In this document: positions 53,044 to 62,481 of the stretch, piece by piece
Layout of the letters: each line of letters starts with the position of its first letter
How positions within the stretch are numbered: position 1 is the stretch's first letter
Assembly (NCBI RefSeq): GCF_001982635.1
Contig: NZ_MKFI01000001.1
Span: 248,001 to 312,000 of the forward strand
Reading direction: 5' to 3'
From: Bradyrhizobium mercantei
Lineage (GTDB): Bacteria > Pseudomonadota > Alphaproteobacteria > Rhizobiales > Xanthobacteraceae
Length of the DNA: 64,000 nt
Translations under genes and position numbers: made by a program
Notes under the pieces: generated by a model
Told to the model about the DNA's origin: nothing
What the model saw: only the letters and a program-made list of their open reading frames with translations
The model's database searches: none

Positions 53044-54531
53044 TCAGATGCCGAGCTTCGACTTCAGGAGGTCGTTGACCGCCTGCGGGTTCGCCTTGCC
53101 GCCCGACGACTTCATCACCTGACCGACGAACCAGCCGACCAGTTGCGGCTTCGCCTTGGCCTGCTCGACCTTGTCGGGATTGGCCGCGATGATGTCGTCG
53201 ACCACCTTCTCGATCGCGCCGAGATCGGTGACCTGCTTCATGCCGCGCGTCTCGACGAGCGCGCGCGGATCACCGCCTTCCTGCCAGACGATCTCAAACA
53301 AGTCCTTGGCGATCTTGCCGGAAATCGTTCCCTCGCCGATCAGATCGACGATCGCGGCGAGCTGCTCTGCCGACACCGGCGAGGCTGCGATCGCAACGCC
53401 TTCCTTGTTGAGACGTCCGAACAGCTCGTTGATCACCCAGTTGGCGGCGAGCTTGCCGTCGCGTGCCTTGTCGGCGAGGCCTGACAGCACCGTCTCGTAG
53501 AACTCCGCGCTCTCGCGCTCGGCGACGAGCACGCTCGCATCATAGGGCGACAAGCCAAAGCCCGTAATAAAACGGGACTTCTTCTCGTCCGGCAGTTCCG
53601 GCAGCTGCGCCTTGAGCTCGTCGACGAAGGCCTGGCTGAATTCGAGCGGCAGCAGATCGGGATCCGGGAAGTAGCGATAGTCGTGCGCCTCTTCCTTGGA
53701 GCGCATCGAGCGCGTCTCGCCCTTGTTCGGGTCGAACAGCCGGGTTTCCTGGTCGATCGAGCCGCCGTCCTCGATGATCTCGATCTGACGCCGCGCCTCG
53801 TACTCGATCGCCTGGCCGATGAAGTTGATCGAGTTCATGTTCTTGATTTCGCAGCGGGTGCCGAGCGTGGTCTCGCCGTGGCGGCGCACCGAGACGTTGA
53901 CGTCGGCGCGCAAGCTGCCCTTCTCCATGTCGCCGTCGCAGGTGCCGAGGTAACGCAGGATCGAGCGCAGCTTGGTGACGTAAGCCTTGGCCTGCTCGGC
54001 ATCGCGGATATCGGGCTTGGAGACGATCTCCATCAGCGCGACGCCGGAACGGTTGAGGTCGACATAGGTCATCGTCGGCGACTGATCGTGCAGCAACTTG
54101 CCGGCGTCCTGTTCCAGATGCAGCCGCTCGATCCCGATCGTGACGCTGCGGCCACCGTCGAGCTCGAGCTCGACCTCGCCCTCGCCCACGATCGGCGACT
54201 TGTACTGGCTGATCTGGTAGCCCTGCGGCAGGTCGGGATAGAAATAGTTCTTGCGGTCGAACACCGAGCGCAGGTTGATCTTCGCATTCAGCCCGAGACC
54301 GGTGCGCACCGCCTGGCGGACGCACTCCTCGTTGATCACAGGCAGCATGCCCGGCATCGCGGCATCGACCAGCGAGACATGGGAGTTGGGCTCACCGCCG
54401 AACGCGGTCGATGCACCGGAGAACAGTTTTGAGTTCGAGGTGACCTGGGCATGGATCTCCATGCCGATCACGACCTCCCAATCGCCGGTGGCGCTCTTGA
54501 TCAGTTTGTGCGGGGCGGCAGCTGCGGTCAT
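53044..54531 (-). CDS. gatB: aspartyl/glutamyl-tRNA amidotransferase subunit B
   Basis: A 495-residue kinase-like subunit of GatCAB, which turns Glu-tRNA(Gln) and Asp-tRNA(Asn) into Gln- and Asn-tRNA. It starts [20 protein letters not shown] and continues with [19 protein letters not shown] and [20 protein letters not shown]. The C-terminal Yqey-like tail ends [19 protein letters not shown] use ATG 54531; the frame to 54588 adds a non-conserved leader. It is separated from gatA by the patatin gene and a small gene. Confidence 0.96.
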   Translation of the reverse strand: MTAAAAPHKLIKSATGDWEVVIGMEIHAQVTSNSKLFSGASTAFGGEPNSHVSLVDAAMPGMLPVINEECVRQAVRTGLGLNAKINLRSVFDRKNYFYPDLPQGYQISQYKSPIVGEGEVELELDGGRSVTIGIERLHLEQDAGKLLHDQSPTMTYVDLNRSGVALMEIVSKPDIRDAEQAKAYVTKLRSILRYLGTCDGDMEKGSLRADVNVSVRRHGETTLGTRCEIKNMNSINFIGQAIEYEARRQIEIIEDGGSIDQETRLFDPNKGETRSMRSKEEAHDYRYFPDPDLLPLEFSQAFVDELKAQLPELPDEKKSRFITGFGLSPYDASVLVAERESAEFYETVLSGLADKARDGKLAANWVINELFGRLNKEGVAIAASPVSAEQLAAIVDLIGEGTISGKIAKDLFEIVWQEGGDPRALVETRGMKQVTDLGAIEKVVDDIIAANPDKVEQAKAKPQLVGWFVGQVMKSSGGKANPQAVNDLLKSKLGI

Positions 54532-54648
54532 GGATCTCGGTTTCCGGATAAAGTGATATCTGGGATGGATTGGGCTTCGCGCAACCAATCGCGCCAGTCA
54601 AGCCGCCTTGGTGTCCCTTCGCAGCCCGCGCCGGCGCTTAAGCCCCGA

Positions 54649-56046
54649 TCAGAGCCCGCGCCGGAACTGCTGATAGGCCTTGCTTGAGCGCAGCGCGTCC
54701 GCGCCGCCCGTGATCAGCTGGTCGACCTGCTCCGGCGGCAGCGACAGCCGCGTCGGGATGGCGTTCAGGATGCCGGCACGCTCCGGTCCGAGCCGGTCGA
54801 AGCCGAGCCGCTCGACATAGATCGCGACATCGCCGCATTTCCACCCGGCGCCGACGCCGAGCCGGGCGCGATCCGCCGCCGACAGGCCGCAGCGCCAGCG
54901 CTTCAGCTTGCCCGACCAGTCATTGGCGAGCGCGGTGAAGGCCGCGTAGCTCGAGCGCACGCTGGCATCGATCGCGGTGTCAGCGGCCGCCGACACCAGC
55001 TCGACGCCGTTCGGTCCTTCGAGCGTCTGGACGAAGTCGCCGGAGATGCCGCGGCCGGCGTCGACCACCAGGAACAGGATGCGCTTCAGCTTGGCCGCCT
55101 GCCGTTCGTCGAGCGGCTCGTAAGGACGCTGCGCGGCGAGCAAGCCGATGCTCAGCCCCGACAAGCCGTAATTGTCGACCAGCCCGCCATCGAGCAGTTT
55201 GACGTAGCGCATCGAGCCGTCGCGGTAGCGCGCCTGGGCCTCGGCATAGGATCGCAGCAACGGTTGCGCATTCGGATCGTTACGCACCCGATCGTACCAG
55301 GGCGGCAGCGGCGCGGCGCATCCGCCGGGATAAGTTTGCAGCACGATCGGGGCGAATGCCAGCGGCACCGCGGCGGATGCCGCCACGGCTTCGGCGACCC
55401 GATAGGAGCGAATGTCGCTGCACAGCGCGTCGAACGACGTCTTGCCGAACACGAACGGCGTGCGGTTGTAGATGTCCGACGCGTTGATCCACACCCGCGG
55501 CCGGCGGTCGTCGGGCAAGGCTTCGAACCGCGCGCCGTCGAACAGATTCTGATCGAGCCAGTCGGTGAACTGGCTGTCGTTGACGCCGCCGCCTAGCGCG
55601 CGCCCGATATTGCCGAGCGATATCTTGGTCTTCAGGCCCTCCTCGGCATTGCGCAGCAGGAAGCGTTCGCGGAAATCGGCGAGCGCCGCGCGGCGCTTCA
55701 ATCCGAAGTAGGCCGCGGTGATCGATCCGCCGGAGACGCCGGAGACGAAGTCGACGCGGTCGAGCAGCGTCTTGGTGCCCGCAGCACTTGAACGCACCCG
55801 GTCAAGCTCCTCCAGCACGCCGAACGAAAACGCCGCGGCGCGCGTTCCGCCGCCGGAGAACGACAGCGCGAGCAGCAGATCATCTTCGTAAGGGGGAATT
55901 TCGTGGGCGCTGCTGTTGTCGGCGAGCGCGGCACCGAGCGGCACATTGCCGGGCAGATTGTAGACGGACGCACAGCCGGCGAGGCCCGCCGCCGCCACGG
56001 CCACAAGCAACGCCGACAGCCATCCCCCTATGCCCGACCCACGCAC
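54649..56046 (-). CDS. patatin-like phospholipase lipoprotein
   Basis: A 465-residue serine lipase-like protein. The N-terminal signal ends in a lipobox, LAGC (22-25), so it is probably membrane-anchored in the periplasm. The oxyanion loop SGGGTRA is at 64-70, the nucleophile elbow GVSGGS has Ser105, and the catalytic-dyad Asp is in KLLDGGLVDNYGLSGLS. It is longer than minimal patatin domains (about 200 residues). The substrate is probably phospholipid; unproven. It is inserted between gatB and gatA. Confidence 0.88.
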   Translation of the reverse strand: MRGSGIGGWLSALLVAVAAAGLAGCASVYNLPGNVPLGAALADNSSAHEIPPYEDDLLLALSFSGGGTRAAAFSFGVLEELDRVRSSAAGTKTLLDRVDFVSGVSGGSITAAYFGLKRRAALADFRERFLLRNAEEGLKTKISLGNIGRALGGGVNDSQFTDWLDQNLFDGARFEALPDDRRPRVWINASDIYNRTPFVFGKTSFDALCSDIRSYRVAEAVAASAAVPLAFAPIVLQTYPGGCAAPLPPWYDRVRNDPNAQPLLRSYAEAQARYRDGSMRYVKLLDGGLVDNYGLSGLSIGLLAAQRPYEPLDERQAAKLKRILFLVVDAGRGISGDFVQTLEGPNGVELVSAAADTAIDASVRSSYAAFTALANDWSGKLKRWRCGLSAADRARLGVGAGWKCGDVAIYVERLGFDRLGPERAGILNAIPTRLSLPPEQVDQLITGGADALRSSKAYQQFRRGL

Positions 56047-56165
56047 GAATACTCTCTTTGCCGCTGGCCCCCGCCCGGTTCCGTAAGCCTATCACGGCCA
56101 ATCTGGGCGGCGGCATGGCGGCCGAAACACGGTTAATGCTCGCGGTGCCACCGCACCGGTGTCCT

Positions 56166-56456
56166 TTAGCCGCGCTGTGTCAGCAGCGTGGTGACGATCC
56201 GCTCCCACTCGGCCTCGAGCGTGTCCTTTGCGACCGGCTGGCCGGCCTGCCGATACCAGTAGCCGGCATTGCCGAGATCGCCCTCGACGCGATGCAGATA
56301 GGCATGCACCCAGGCCGAATTGACGTCGCTCTCGTCCTGCACGATGCGGTGCGCCTGGTCCCAGTCGCCCTTCCTCGCCCACCACAATGCGGCGAGCGGC
56401 GGCGACAACGCACCATCAGGCGCGGAGTCAGCGAGACTGCCGCGGAAATCCGCCAT
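56166..56456 (-). CDS. conserved protein of unknown function downstream of gatA
   Basis: A 96-residue soluble protein rich in tryptophan (LAALWWARKGDWDQAHRIVQ, then SAWVHAYLHRVEGDLGNAGY and WYRQAGQPVAKDTLEAEWER). The helix pairs look like one to two TPR-like repeats. It starts 3 bp after the gatA stop, so is cotranscribed. No established role; a link to GatA function is only suggested by position. Confidence 0.75.
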   Translation of the reverse strand: MADFRGSLADSAPDGALSPPLAALWWARKGDWDQAHRIVQDESDVNSAWVHAYLHRVEGDLGNAGYWYRQAGQPVAKDTLEAEWERIVTTLLTQRG

Positions 56457-56459
56457 CGC

Positions 56460-57935
56460 TCACCACCATTTAGGCGCCGTGAAGCGGCCGGCCGCCTGCT
56501 CGATCACTTCGCCGAGCGAGAACAGTGTCTCCTCGTCGAACGGTCGCCCGATCAGTTGCAGGCCGAGCGGCAGGCCCTGCGTGTCCTTGCCTGATGGCAC
56601 GGCGATGCCCGGCAGGCCCGCCATGTTCACGGTCACCGTGAAGATGTCGTTGAGATACATCTCGACCGGATCGGCGCCGCCCTTCTCGCCGATGCCGAAC
56701 GCCGCCGACGGCGTCGCCGGCGTCAGGATCGCATTGACGCCCTTGGCGAAGCAGTCCTCGAAATCCTTCTTGATCAGCGTCCGCACCTTTTGCGCACGCA
56801 GATAATAGGCATCGTAGTAGCCGGCCGAGAGCACGTAGGTGCCGATCAGCACGCGGCGGCGCACCTCGTCGCCGAAGCCGTCGGCGCGGGTGTTCTCGAA
56901 CATCTCGACGATGTTCTTGCCCGGCTCGCGCAGCCCGAAGCGCACACCGTCGTAGCGCGCGAGGTTTGACGAAGCTTCCGCCGGCGCCACGATGTAATAG
57001 GCCGGCAGTGCGTATTTGGTGTGCGGCAGCGACACGGGGACCATCTCGGCGCCGGCGGCCTTCAGCCATTCCGTGCCCTGGCTCCAGAGCTTTTCGATCT
57101 CGGCCGGCATGCCGTCGAGCCGATACTCCTTGGGGATGCCGATCTTCATGCCCTTCACGGACTTGCCGATCGCGGCCTCATAGTCCGGCACCGCGATGTC
57201 GACCGAGGTGGTGTCCTTGGGATCGTGACCCGCCATCGAGCGCATCAGGATCGCGGCGTCGCGGGTCGTGCGCGCGATCGGGCCGGCCTGGTCGAGCGAG
57301 GATGCAAACGCGACGATGCCCCAGCGCGAGCAGCGGCCATAGGTCGGCTTGATGCCGACGGTCGCGGTGAACGCGGCAGGCTGACGGATCGAGCCGCCGG
57401 TATCGGTCGCGGTCGCGCCCATGCAGAGAGACGCCGCCACCGCGGAGGCCGAGCCGCCCGACGAGCCGCCCGGCACCAGCGTGGTGTTGCTGCCCTCGCG
57501 CCGCCACGGGTTGGTGACCGGACCGAAGCACGAGGTCTCGTTCGACGAGCCCATCGCGAACTCGTCATTGTTGAGCTTGCCGAGCAGCACCGCGCCGTCG
57601 CGCCAGAGCTGCGAGGTCACCGTCGATTCATAGGGCGGAATGAAATTGCCGAGGATTTTCGAGCACGCAGTGGTCCTGATGTCGCGCGTCGCGAACAGGT
57701 CCTTGATGCCGAGCGGAATGCCGGCGAGCGGGCCACCCTCACCCTTTGCAATTTTCTCGTCGGCAGCCTTGGCCATCTCGCGCGCCCGGTCGGGCGTCTC
57801 GAGCACATAGGCATTGAGCACGCGCGCGGCTTCGATGGCGGCGAGATGCGCATCGGTCAGTTCGCGGGCGGTGAAAGACTTGCTCGCCAGGCCCTCGCGG
57901 GCCTCGGCGATCGTCAGCGATGTCAAATCGGTCAT
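56460..57935 (-). CDS. gatA: aspartyl/glutamyl-tRNA amidotransferase subunit A
   Basis: A 491-residue glutaminase subunit of GatCAB. The amidase triad is visible: Lys78 in [14 protein letters not shown], Ser158 in PGGSSGGSA and Ser182 in [13 protein letters not shown]. Full family length. Its ATG overlaps the stop of a small CxxC protein gene (57932-58162) by 4 bp, and gatC lies just upstream of that gene. Confidence 0.97.
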   Translation of the reverse strand: MTDLTSLTIAEAREGLASKSFTARELTDAHLAAIEAARVLNAYVLETPDRAREMAKAADEKIAKGEGGPLAGIPLGIKDLFATRDIRTTACSKILGNFIPPYESTVTSQLWRDGAVLLGKLNNDEFAMGSSNETSCFGPVTNPWRREGSNTTLVPGGSSGGSASAVAASLCMGATATDTGGSIRQPAAFTATVGIKPTYGRCSRWGIVAFASSLDQAGPIARTTRDAAILMRSMAGHDPKDTTSVDIAVPDYEAAIGKSVKGMKIGIPKEYRLDGMPAEIEKLWSQGTEWLKAAGAEMVPVSLPHTKYALPAYYIVAPAEASSNLARYDGVRFGLREPGKNIVEMFENTRADGFGDEVRRRVLIGTYVLSAGYYDAYYLRAQKVRTLIKKDFEDCFAKGVNAILTPATPSAAFGIGEKGGADPVEMYLNDIFTVTVNMAGLPGIAVPSGKDTQGLPLGLQLIGRPFDEETLFSLGEVIEQAAGRFTAPKWW

Positions 57936-58162
57936 TTATTGATCGGGCTGCAGAAGAACGGAGACAGGGTCTTGTCGTTGGCGGGGTCATCCTGCCGGGC
58001 TTTGACGTTTTCTCTGGCGCGCTCGGCATCGAGCGCCTCGAGATGATCGAGCACGGCGTCCATCGCCGCATTGGGATCGGCGACCTTCCCCTTGCGTTCG
58101 ACCGCATCGAGGAAGTCCATATAGGCCTTGTAGGCCTTCTCATCGTCGCAGAGCAGACACAT
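57932..58162 (-). CDS. small CxxC protein coupled to gatA
   Basis: A 76-residue protein beginning [20 protein letters not shown], with a CxxC pair at residues 2 and 5 and another Cys near the end ([10 protein letters not shown]). The middle is helical and charged ([20 protein letters not shown]). It overlaps the gatA start by ATGA and follows gatC by about 50 bp. The N-terminal CxxC suggests metal or redox binding. No known component of GatCAB matches it. Confidence 0.7.
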   Translation of the reverse strand: MCLLCDDEKAYKAYMDFLDAVERKGKVADPNAAMDAVLDHLEALDAERARENVKARQDDPANDKTLSPFFCSPINK

Positions 58163-58179
58163 TGGACTTTGTCGCTTTT

Positions 58180-58213
58180 GTTTGACGCGTTTTCTTCACG
58201 CGAACCGGTATCC
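58180..58213. repeat. dispersed repeat, GTTTGACGCG-ACCGGTWYCC family
   Basis: GTTTGACGCGTTTTCTTCACGCGAACCGGTATCC fills the 52-bp gap between gatC and the CxxC gene and ends one base before the gatC stop codon. It matches the reverse complement of 51231-51284. In such a short gap it becomes part of the gat operon mRNA. Confidence 0.75.
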
Positions 58214-58214
58214 G

Positions 58215-58502
58215 TTACTCGACCACCTTCGGCACCAGGAAGAAGTCGTTCACGGTGTCGGGCGCATTGCGGACGATGACATCGGCGATCTCGCCGTCAT
58301 TGACCACGTCGGCGCGCTTCTTCATCTCCATCGGCGTCACCGAGGTCATCGGCTCGACGCCGTCGATATTCACTTCCGACAGCTGCTCGACAAAGGCCAG
58401 CATCGCGTTCAGCTCGCCCTGGAGATGGGGAACTTCGGCGTCACTGACCGCAATCCGCGCCAGATGCGCGATGCGGCGGACGGTCGTGGCGTCTACGGAC
58501 AT
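58215..58502 (-). CDS. gatC: aspartyl/glutamyl-tRNA amidotransferase subunit C
   Basis: A 95-residue stabilising subunit that wraps GatA against GatB. It starts [20 protein letters not shown] and has the usual helix ([20 protein letters not shown]) and the extended tail [17 protein letters not shown]. It ends with the conserved [13 protein letters not shown] precedes the ATG. First gene of the gat cluster. Confidence 0.95.
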   Translation of the reverse strand: MSVDATTVRRIAHLARIAVSDAEVPHLQGELNAMLAFVEQLSEVNIDGVEPMTSVTPMEMKKRADVVNDGEIADVIVRNAPDTVNDFFLVPKVVE

Positions 58503-58595
58503 TATATAGGGCCTCGGGTGGTCAGGCTGAAAGGTCAGCCTGCCGTATAGCAGAGGCCGGTTTTGCGCCGCAACCGCGCTGCAAACGGGGCGAAA

Positions 58596-59672
58596 TCAGC
58601 CCCCGAGCTGCCCCATCCGCGCCAGCGCGGCCCCGGCCAGCGCCCGGGTCAGCTCGGCGGCCGGCATTTCCTTGCCCATCCGCACCGCCTGCCCGGCCCA
58701 AAGATTGGTGAAATCGACCTTGCCCTGTTTTTCGGCAGCCGCCTTCAGCGGCCCGAGCGCGGTCGCGGCATGCGGGAATGCGGGAGCATCGGGCGAGATC
58801 GGGCCGACCTCGCGCATCACGCGGTTGGCGACTCCGCGCGCCGGGCGCCCGGTCATGACATTGGTGATCACCGTGGATTCGTCGCTCGCCTGGGCCAGCG
58901 CGACGCGGCCCTGCGCGGTCACCTTGGATTCCGGACAGCGCAGGAACGCCGTGCCGATCTGCACGGCCGAGGCGCCGAGCGCGAAGGCCGCCGCGATCCC
59001 GCGCCCGTCGGCAATGCCGCCGGCGGCGACCACCGGCACCTTCACCGCGTCCACCACCTGCGGCAGCAGCGAGAACGTGCCGGGCTGCTGCGAGATATTC
59101 TCGGTCAGGAACATGGCGCGATGGCCGCCGGCGTCGGCGCCTTGCGCGATGATGACGTCGGCGCCGTTTTCTTCCAGCCAGATCGCCTCCTTCACCGTGG
59201 TCGCCGACGACATCACGGTGGCACCCGCCGCCTTCACCCGCTGCAGCAGTTTCGGCTCAGGCAGTCCGAAGTGGAAACTGACGATTTCGGGCTTCAACTC
59301 CTCGACTACCGCGCAGAAAGCCGCATCGAACGGCGCGCGGTTCGCGGCGTTGATCGGCGCGTTCGGATCGAGGCCGTGCTCGCGATAGTAAGGCGCCAGC
59401 CGCTGCCGCCAGATCGCCTCGCGCGCCGGATCGGCGTCGACCGCCCTGTGGCAGAAGAAGTTGAGGTTGACCGGCGCGGAGACGCGCTGGCGGATGATGT
59501 TGACCTGCTCGCGCGCCTTCTCGGCCGACAGCATCGCACAAGGCAGCGAGCCGAGCCCACCGCCTTGCGCCACCGCGATCACGAGCTCTGCGTCCATCAC
59601 GCCGGCCATCGGCGCCAGCACGATCGGGAATTCGGTCTTGAAACGATCGATCAATCGACGGTCCGGCCACAT
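58596..59672 (-). CDS. nitronate monooxygenase-family FMN enzyme (copy 1)
   Basis: A 358-residue TIM-barrel flavoprotein of the NMO / 2-nitropropane dioxygenase family. FMN-site elements are PIVLAPMAGVMDAELVIAVA at the start, VIIAQGADAGGHRAMF with the catalytic-type His, and PVVAAGGIADGRGIAAAFAL with LGASAVQIGTAFLRC. The true substrate may be nitronates or an enoyl thioester. AGAGG precedes ATG 59672; the frame continues to 59792 only because it reads through the palindromic repeat. Confidence 0.9.
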   Translation of the reverse strand: MWPDRRLIDRFKTEFPIVLAPMAGVMDAELVIAVAQGGGLGSLPCAMLSAEKAREQVNIIRQRVSAPVNLNFFCHRAVDADPAREAIWRQRLAPYYREHGLDPNAPINAANRAPFDAAFCAVVEELKPEIVSFHFGLPEPKLLQRVKAAGATVMSSATTVKEAIWLEENGADVIIAQGADAGGHRAMFLTENISQQPGTFSLLPQVVDAVKVPVVAAGGIADGRGIAAAFALGASAVQIGTAFLRCPESKVTAQGRVALAQASDESTVITNVMTGRPARGVANRVMREVGPISPDAPAFPHAATALGPLKAAAEKQGKVDFTNLWAGQAVRMGKEMPAAELTRALAGAALARMGQLGG

Positions 59673-59702
59673 GGCGTGCCTCTTTCCTGCTTGCTCGGAA
59701 TT

Positions 59703-59839
59703 ACCCTCTCCCCTTGTGGGAGAGGGTGACTTCGATGCGGAAGCATCGAAGTCGGGTGAGGGGTTTCTCCTCCGCCGGGACAGACCCCTCATCCGGCGCG
59801 GACTTTGTCCGCGCCACCTTCTCCCACAAGGGGAGAAGG
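59703..59839. repeat. composite palindromic repeat between the two NMO genes
   Basis: ACCCTCTCCCCTTGTGGGAGAGGGT (59703-59727) is followed by the stem ACTTCGATGC...GCATCGAAGT, then GGTGAGGGG, an inner GGCGCGGACTTTGTCCGCGCC stem, and CCTTCTCCCACAAGGGGAGAAGG. The two ends pair with each other. It is the same family as 61825-61948. Its right half lies inside the 3' end of the second NMO gene. Confidence 0.85.
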
Positions 59840-60805
59840 AAAAAAGTTGCGCCGGCCCTGCAGCGACTGCTCGGCCTCGGTGACGATGCGGCCGACGATC
59901 TCGGCCGCGGGAACGATATCATGGATCAGGCCGACGGATTCGCCTGCGAAAACCGCGGCGATATCGAAATTGCCCGCCTCCCTCGCCGCGGCATATTCCA
60001 CCGCGATCTCGTCCGCGCGCTGCATCAGCTCGATCTCGCGGCCAGACCAGCGCCGCAGATGATCGTTGGCAAGCGAACGCGCGGTGAACGGCGCCGGCCA
60101 CATCAATTTGCGCGACCAGTCCATCACCACGCCGCGCACCGTCTCGCCGCTCTTCGCGGCGCGGATCAGCTGCTTTGCCCGCTCGGGCGCGTCGGCCTCG
60201 ATGCTGGCATAGAAACGCGTCCCCATCAGCACGCCGGAAGCGCCGAGCATCATCATCGCAGCCAGGCCGCGGCCATCCGCGATGCCGCCGGCCGCGACCA
60301 CAGGCACGCGCCCTGCGGCGAAATCGATGATCGCAGGCACGATGTCGAGTGTGGTGCGCGAGGCGCCGTGACCGCCCGCCTCGGTGCCCTGCGCAATCAG
60401 GATGTCGGCACCGCAATCGAGCGCCTGCTGCGCGAGCTCCTCATTCTGCACCTGGCAGATCAGCAGCGCGCCGGCCGCCTTGATCTTGGGTGCGAACGGC
60501 GCGGGATCGCCGAATGACAGCATCACCGCGCGTGGCCGCGCCGCCAGTGCGATATCGATCAGTTCGGGTTGCCTGGCGAGACTCCAGGTGATGAAGCCGA
60601 TGCCGAACGGACGGCGAGATCTCTTGAGCTGCGCCGTCTCCGCCTCGAGCCACGCCTTGTCGCCGTAGCCGCCGCCCAGAATGCCGAAGCCGCCGGCGTC
60701 GCTCACCGCCTTGACCAGCCGGCTGCCCGTGATCATCGCCATCGGCGCCGCGAGGATCGGATTTTCGATGCCCAGACGCGCCGTCAATTCGGTGCTGATC
60801 GGCAT
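59789..60805 (-). CDS. nitronate monooxygenase-family FMN enzyme (copy 2)
   Basis: A 338-residue flavoprotein paralogous to copy 1: PILAAPMAMITGSRLVKAVS, ILIAQGTEAGGHGASRTT and PVVAAGGIADGRGLAAMMML with LGASGVLMGTRFYAS. Identity to copy 1 is moderate, so the duplication is old. The last 18 or so residues, after SLQGRRN, read FFPSPLVGEGGADKVRAG, which is encoded by the palindromic repeat. AGGGAG stands before ATG 60805. Divergent from a LysR regulator. Confidence 0.88.
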   Translation of the reverse strand: MPISTELTARLGIENPILAAPMAMITGSRLVKAVSDAGGFGILGGGYGDKAWLEAETAQLKRSRRPFGIGFITWSLARQPELIDIALAARPRAVMLSFGDPAPFAPKIKAAGALLICQVQNEELAQQALDCGADILIAQGTEAGGHGASRTTLDIVPAIIDFAAGRVPVVAAGGIADGRGLAAMMMLGASGVLMGTRFYASIEADAPERAKQLIRAAKSGETVRGVVMDWSRKLMWPAPFTARSLANDHLRRWSGREIELMQRADEIAVEYAAAREAGNFDIAAVFAGESVGLIHDIVPAAEIVGRIVTEAEQSLQGRRNFFPSPLVGEGGADKVRAG

Positions 60806-60856
60806 GCGCTCGCTCCCTGACCTTGCTGTTCTGGACTTCCAGCCTAACCGGGCCTA

Positions 60857-60873
60857 TCATTCTCGGATAATGA
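60857..60873. promoter_or_regulatory. candidate LysR operator between NMO copy 2 and lysR
   Basis: TCATT-CTCGGAT-AATGA is a 17-bp dyad in the 113-bp divergent gap, 51 bp from the NMO start and 45 bp from the lysR ATG. A second weaker dyad, AGAGA-N9-TCTCT, follows at 60879-60897. The spacing is usual for a LysR recognition site plus activation site. Confidence 0.5.
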
Positions 60874-60918
60874 ATACTAGAGAACGATGCCATCTCTAAA
60901 TTGAAACGGTGGTCCCAA

Positions 60919-61809
60919 ATGGAATTGACCGACCTGCTCACCTTTTCCTCCGTCGCCCGGCTTGGCGGCATCACCCGTGCCGCCGACGAGCTGAACACCG
61001 TGCAGTCCAACGTCACCCAACGCATCAAGGCGCTGGAAGCCGAGATCGGCACCGCGCTCTTTGAACGTCACAGCCGCGGCATGTCGCTGACCGGCGCCGG
61101 GCGCCGCCTGTTGCCGTATGCGCAGCGCATGGCCGCGCTGTCGCGCGAAGCGGTGCTTGCCGCACGCGACGATGGCGAGCCGAAGGGACCGCTGTCGATC
61201 GGCTCGATGGAGACGACGGCTGCGGTGCGGTTGCCGGCGCTGCTTGCCGAGTTTCATCGCCGCTATCCGGCGGTGCGCCTGACGCTGCGCACCGCGCCGA
61301 CCGCCGACCTCGTCGCCGCCGTGCTCGACGGCTCGCTCGATGGCGCCTTTGTCGCCGGCCCGATCGAGCACGCCGACCTGATGGCAACGCCCGCCTTTAC
61401 CGAGGAACTGGTGCTCGTCACCGCGCAGCGCTGGAAGTCGCTCGCCGCGTTGCGCGCCGGCACCCCGGAGTCGGGCCCGACCGCGCTGGTGTTCCGCACC
61501 GGCTGCACCTACCGGCAACGGCTCGAACAGGTGTTCACCGAGTTCGGCTGGCCGTCCGCCGTGCGTTTCGAGTTCGGCACGCTCGACGGCATGGTGGGCT
61601 GCGTCGCCGCCGACATGGGCGTGACGCTGCTGCCGCGCGCGGTGGTCGAACGCGACCACGTGCAGCGCGACGTCATCTTCCACAAGCTCAACCCGCAGCA
61701 CGCGCTGGTCGAGACGCTGTTCATCCAGCGCCGCACCGCGCATCAATACAGCCCGCTGCAAGGACTCGCGGCCTGCCTTGGCGGCGACGATCGGGTGATC
61801 GCCGCTTGA
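60919..61809 (+). CDS. LysR family transcriptional regulator
   Basis: A 296-residue regulator. The N-terminal winged helix reads [20 protein letters not shown], then [20 protein letters not shown] and [19 protein letters not shown]. The effector domain (about 90-290) includes [20 protein letters not shown] and [20 protein letters not shown], as in the CysL/CbbR-like or YtlI-type branch. ATG 60919 preferred over TTG 60901. Likely controls the divergent NMO gene. Confidence 0.92.
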   Translation: MELTDLLTFSSVARLGGITRAADELNTVQSNVTQRIKALEAEIGTALFERHSRGMSLTGAGRRLLPYAQRMAALSREAVLAARDDGEPKGPLSIGSMETTAAVRLPALLAEFHRRYPAVRLTLRTAPTADLVAAVLDGSLDGAFVAGPIEHADLMATPAFTEELVLVTAQRWKSLAALRAGTPESGPTALVFRTGCTYRQRLEQVFTEFGWPSAVRFEFGTLDGMVGCVAADMGVTLLPRAVVERDHVQRDVIFHKLNPQHALVETLFIQRRTAHQYSPLQGLAACLGGDDRVIAA

Positions 61810-61824
61810 CGTGGTGCGCGTATG

Positions 61825-61948
61825 CACCTCTCCCATCGGGAGAGGTCGGCGCGCAGCGCCGGGTGAGGGGTTACGTCCCCTCTATGAAGCACAGCCCCCC
61901 TCACCCGAATTGCTTCGCAATTCGACCTCTCCCCGTCGGGGAGAGGTG
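61825..61948. repeat. composite palindromic repeat upstream of ruvX
   Basis: CACCTCTCCCATCGGGAGAGGTCGGCGCGCAGCGCCGGGTGAGGGG on the left pairs with CCCCTCACCCGAATTGCTTCGCAATTCGACCTCTCCCCGTCGGGGAGAGGTG on the right. Each half has its own small stem-loop. Same family as 59703-59839. It lies between lysR and ruvX and may end the lysR transcript. Confidence 0.85.
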
Positions 61949-61996
61949 AAGCAAGGGCTTTGCCTCGGCGCGCGGGCGCGTGCTAAGCGCAAGACC

Positions 61997-62479
61997 ATGC
62001 CCGCCCCCATCCTTCCCTTGATCGAAGCCGCGCCGCACTGGCCCGAACGCGGCGCGCTGGTCGGCCTCGACCTCGGCACCAAGACCATCGGCGTTGCCGT
62101 CTCCGATCCGGACCGGCGGCTCGCGACCGGCGTCGAGACCATCCAGCGCAAGCAGTTCAAGGCCGATGCGGCGCGGCTGCTCGCGATCGCGGCCGAGCGC
62201 AATGCCGTGGGCTTCGTGCTGGGCCTGCCGATCAACATGGACGGCAGCGAAGGCCCGCGCGCGCAATCGACCCGGGCCTTCGCCCGCAACCTCGCTGGCC
62301 TCACGACGCTTGCGATCGGGCTGTGGGACGAGCGGCTGTCGACCGCCGCCGTCGAGCGCGAGCTGATCGGGATGGACGTCAGCCGCGCCCGCCGCGCCGA
62401 GGTGATCGACGAGCACGCCGCGATCTTCATCCTGCAGGGCGCGCTCGACCGGCTCGCGAAACTGCGCGGGGACCGCTGA
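61997..62479 (+). CDS. ruvX: Holliday-junction resolvase-like protein RuvX/YqgF
   Basis: A 160-residue RNase H-fold nuclease implicated in 16S rRNA 5' processing and possibly junction resolution. Motif 1 [15 protein letters not shown] carries the first Asp; [17 protein letters not shown] and [12 protein letters not shown] hold the other acidic residues; the C-terminal [14 protein letters not shown] completes the site. I use ATG 61997; the open frame upstream is repeat translation. The ribosome site is weak. The next gene starts 2 bp after its stop. Confidence 0.93.
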   Translation: MPAPILPLIEAAPHWPERGALVGLDLGTKTIGVAVSDPDRRLATGVETIQRKQFKADAARLLAIAAERNAVGFVLGLPINMDGSEGPRAQSTRAFARNLAGLTTLAIGLWDERLSTAAVERELIGMDVSRARRAEVIDEHAAIFILQGALDRLAKLRGDR

Positions 62480-62481
62480 CG

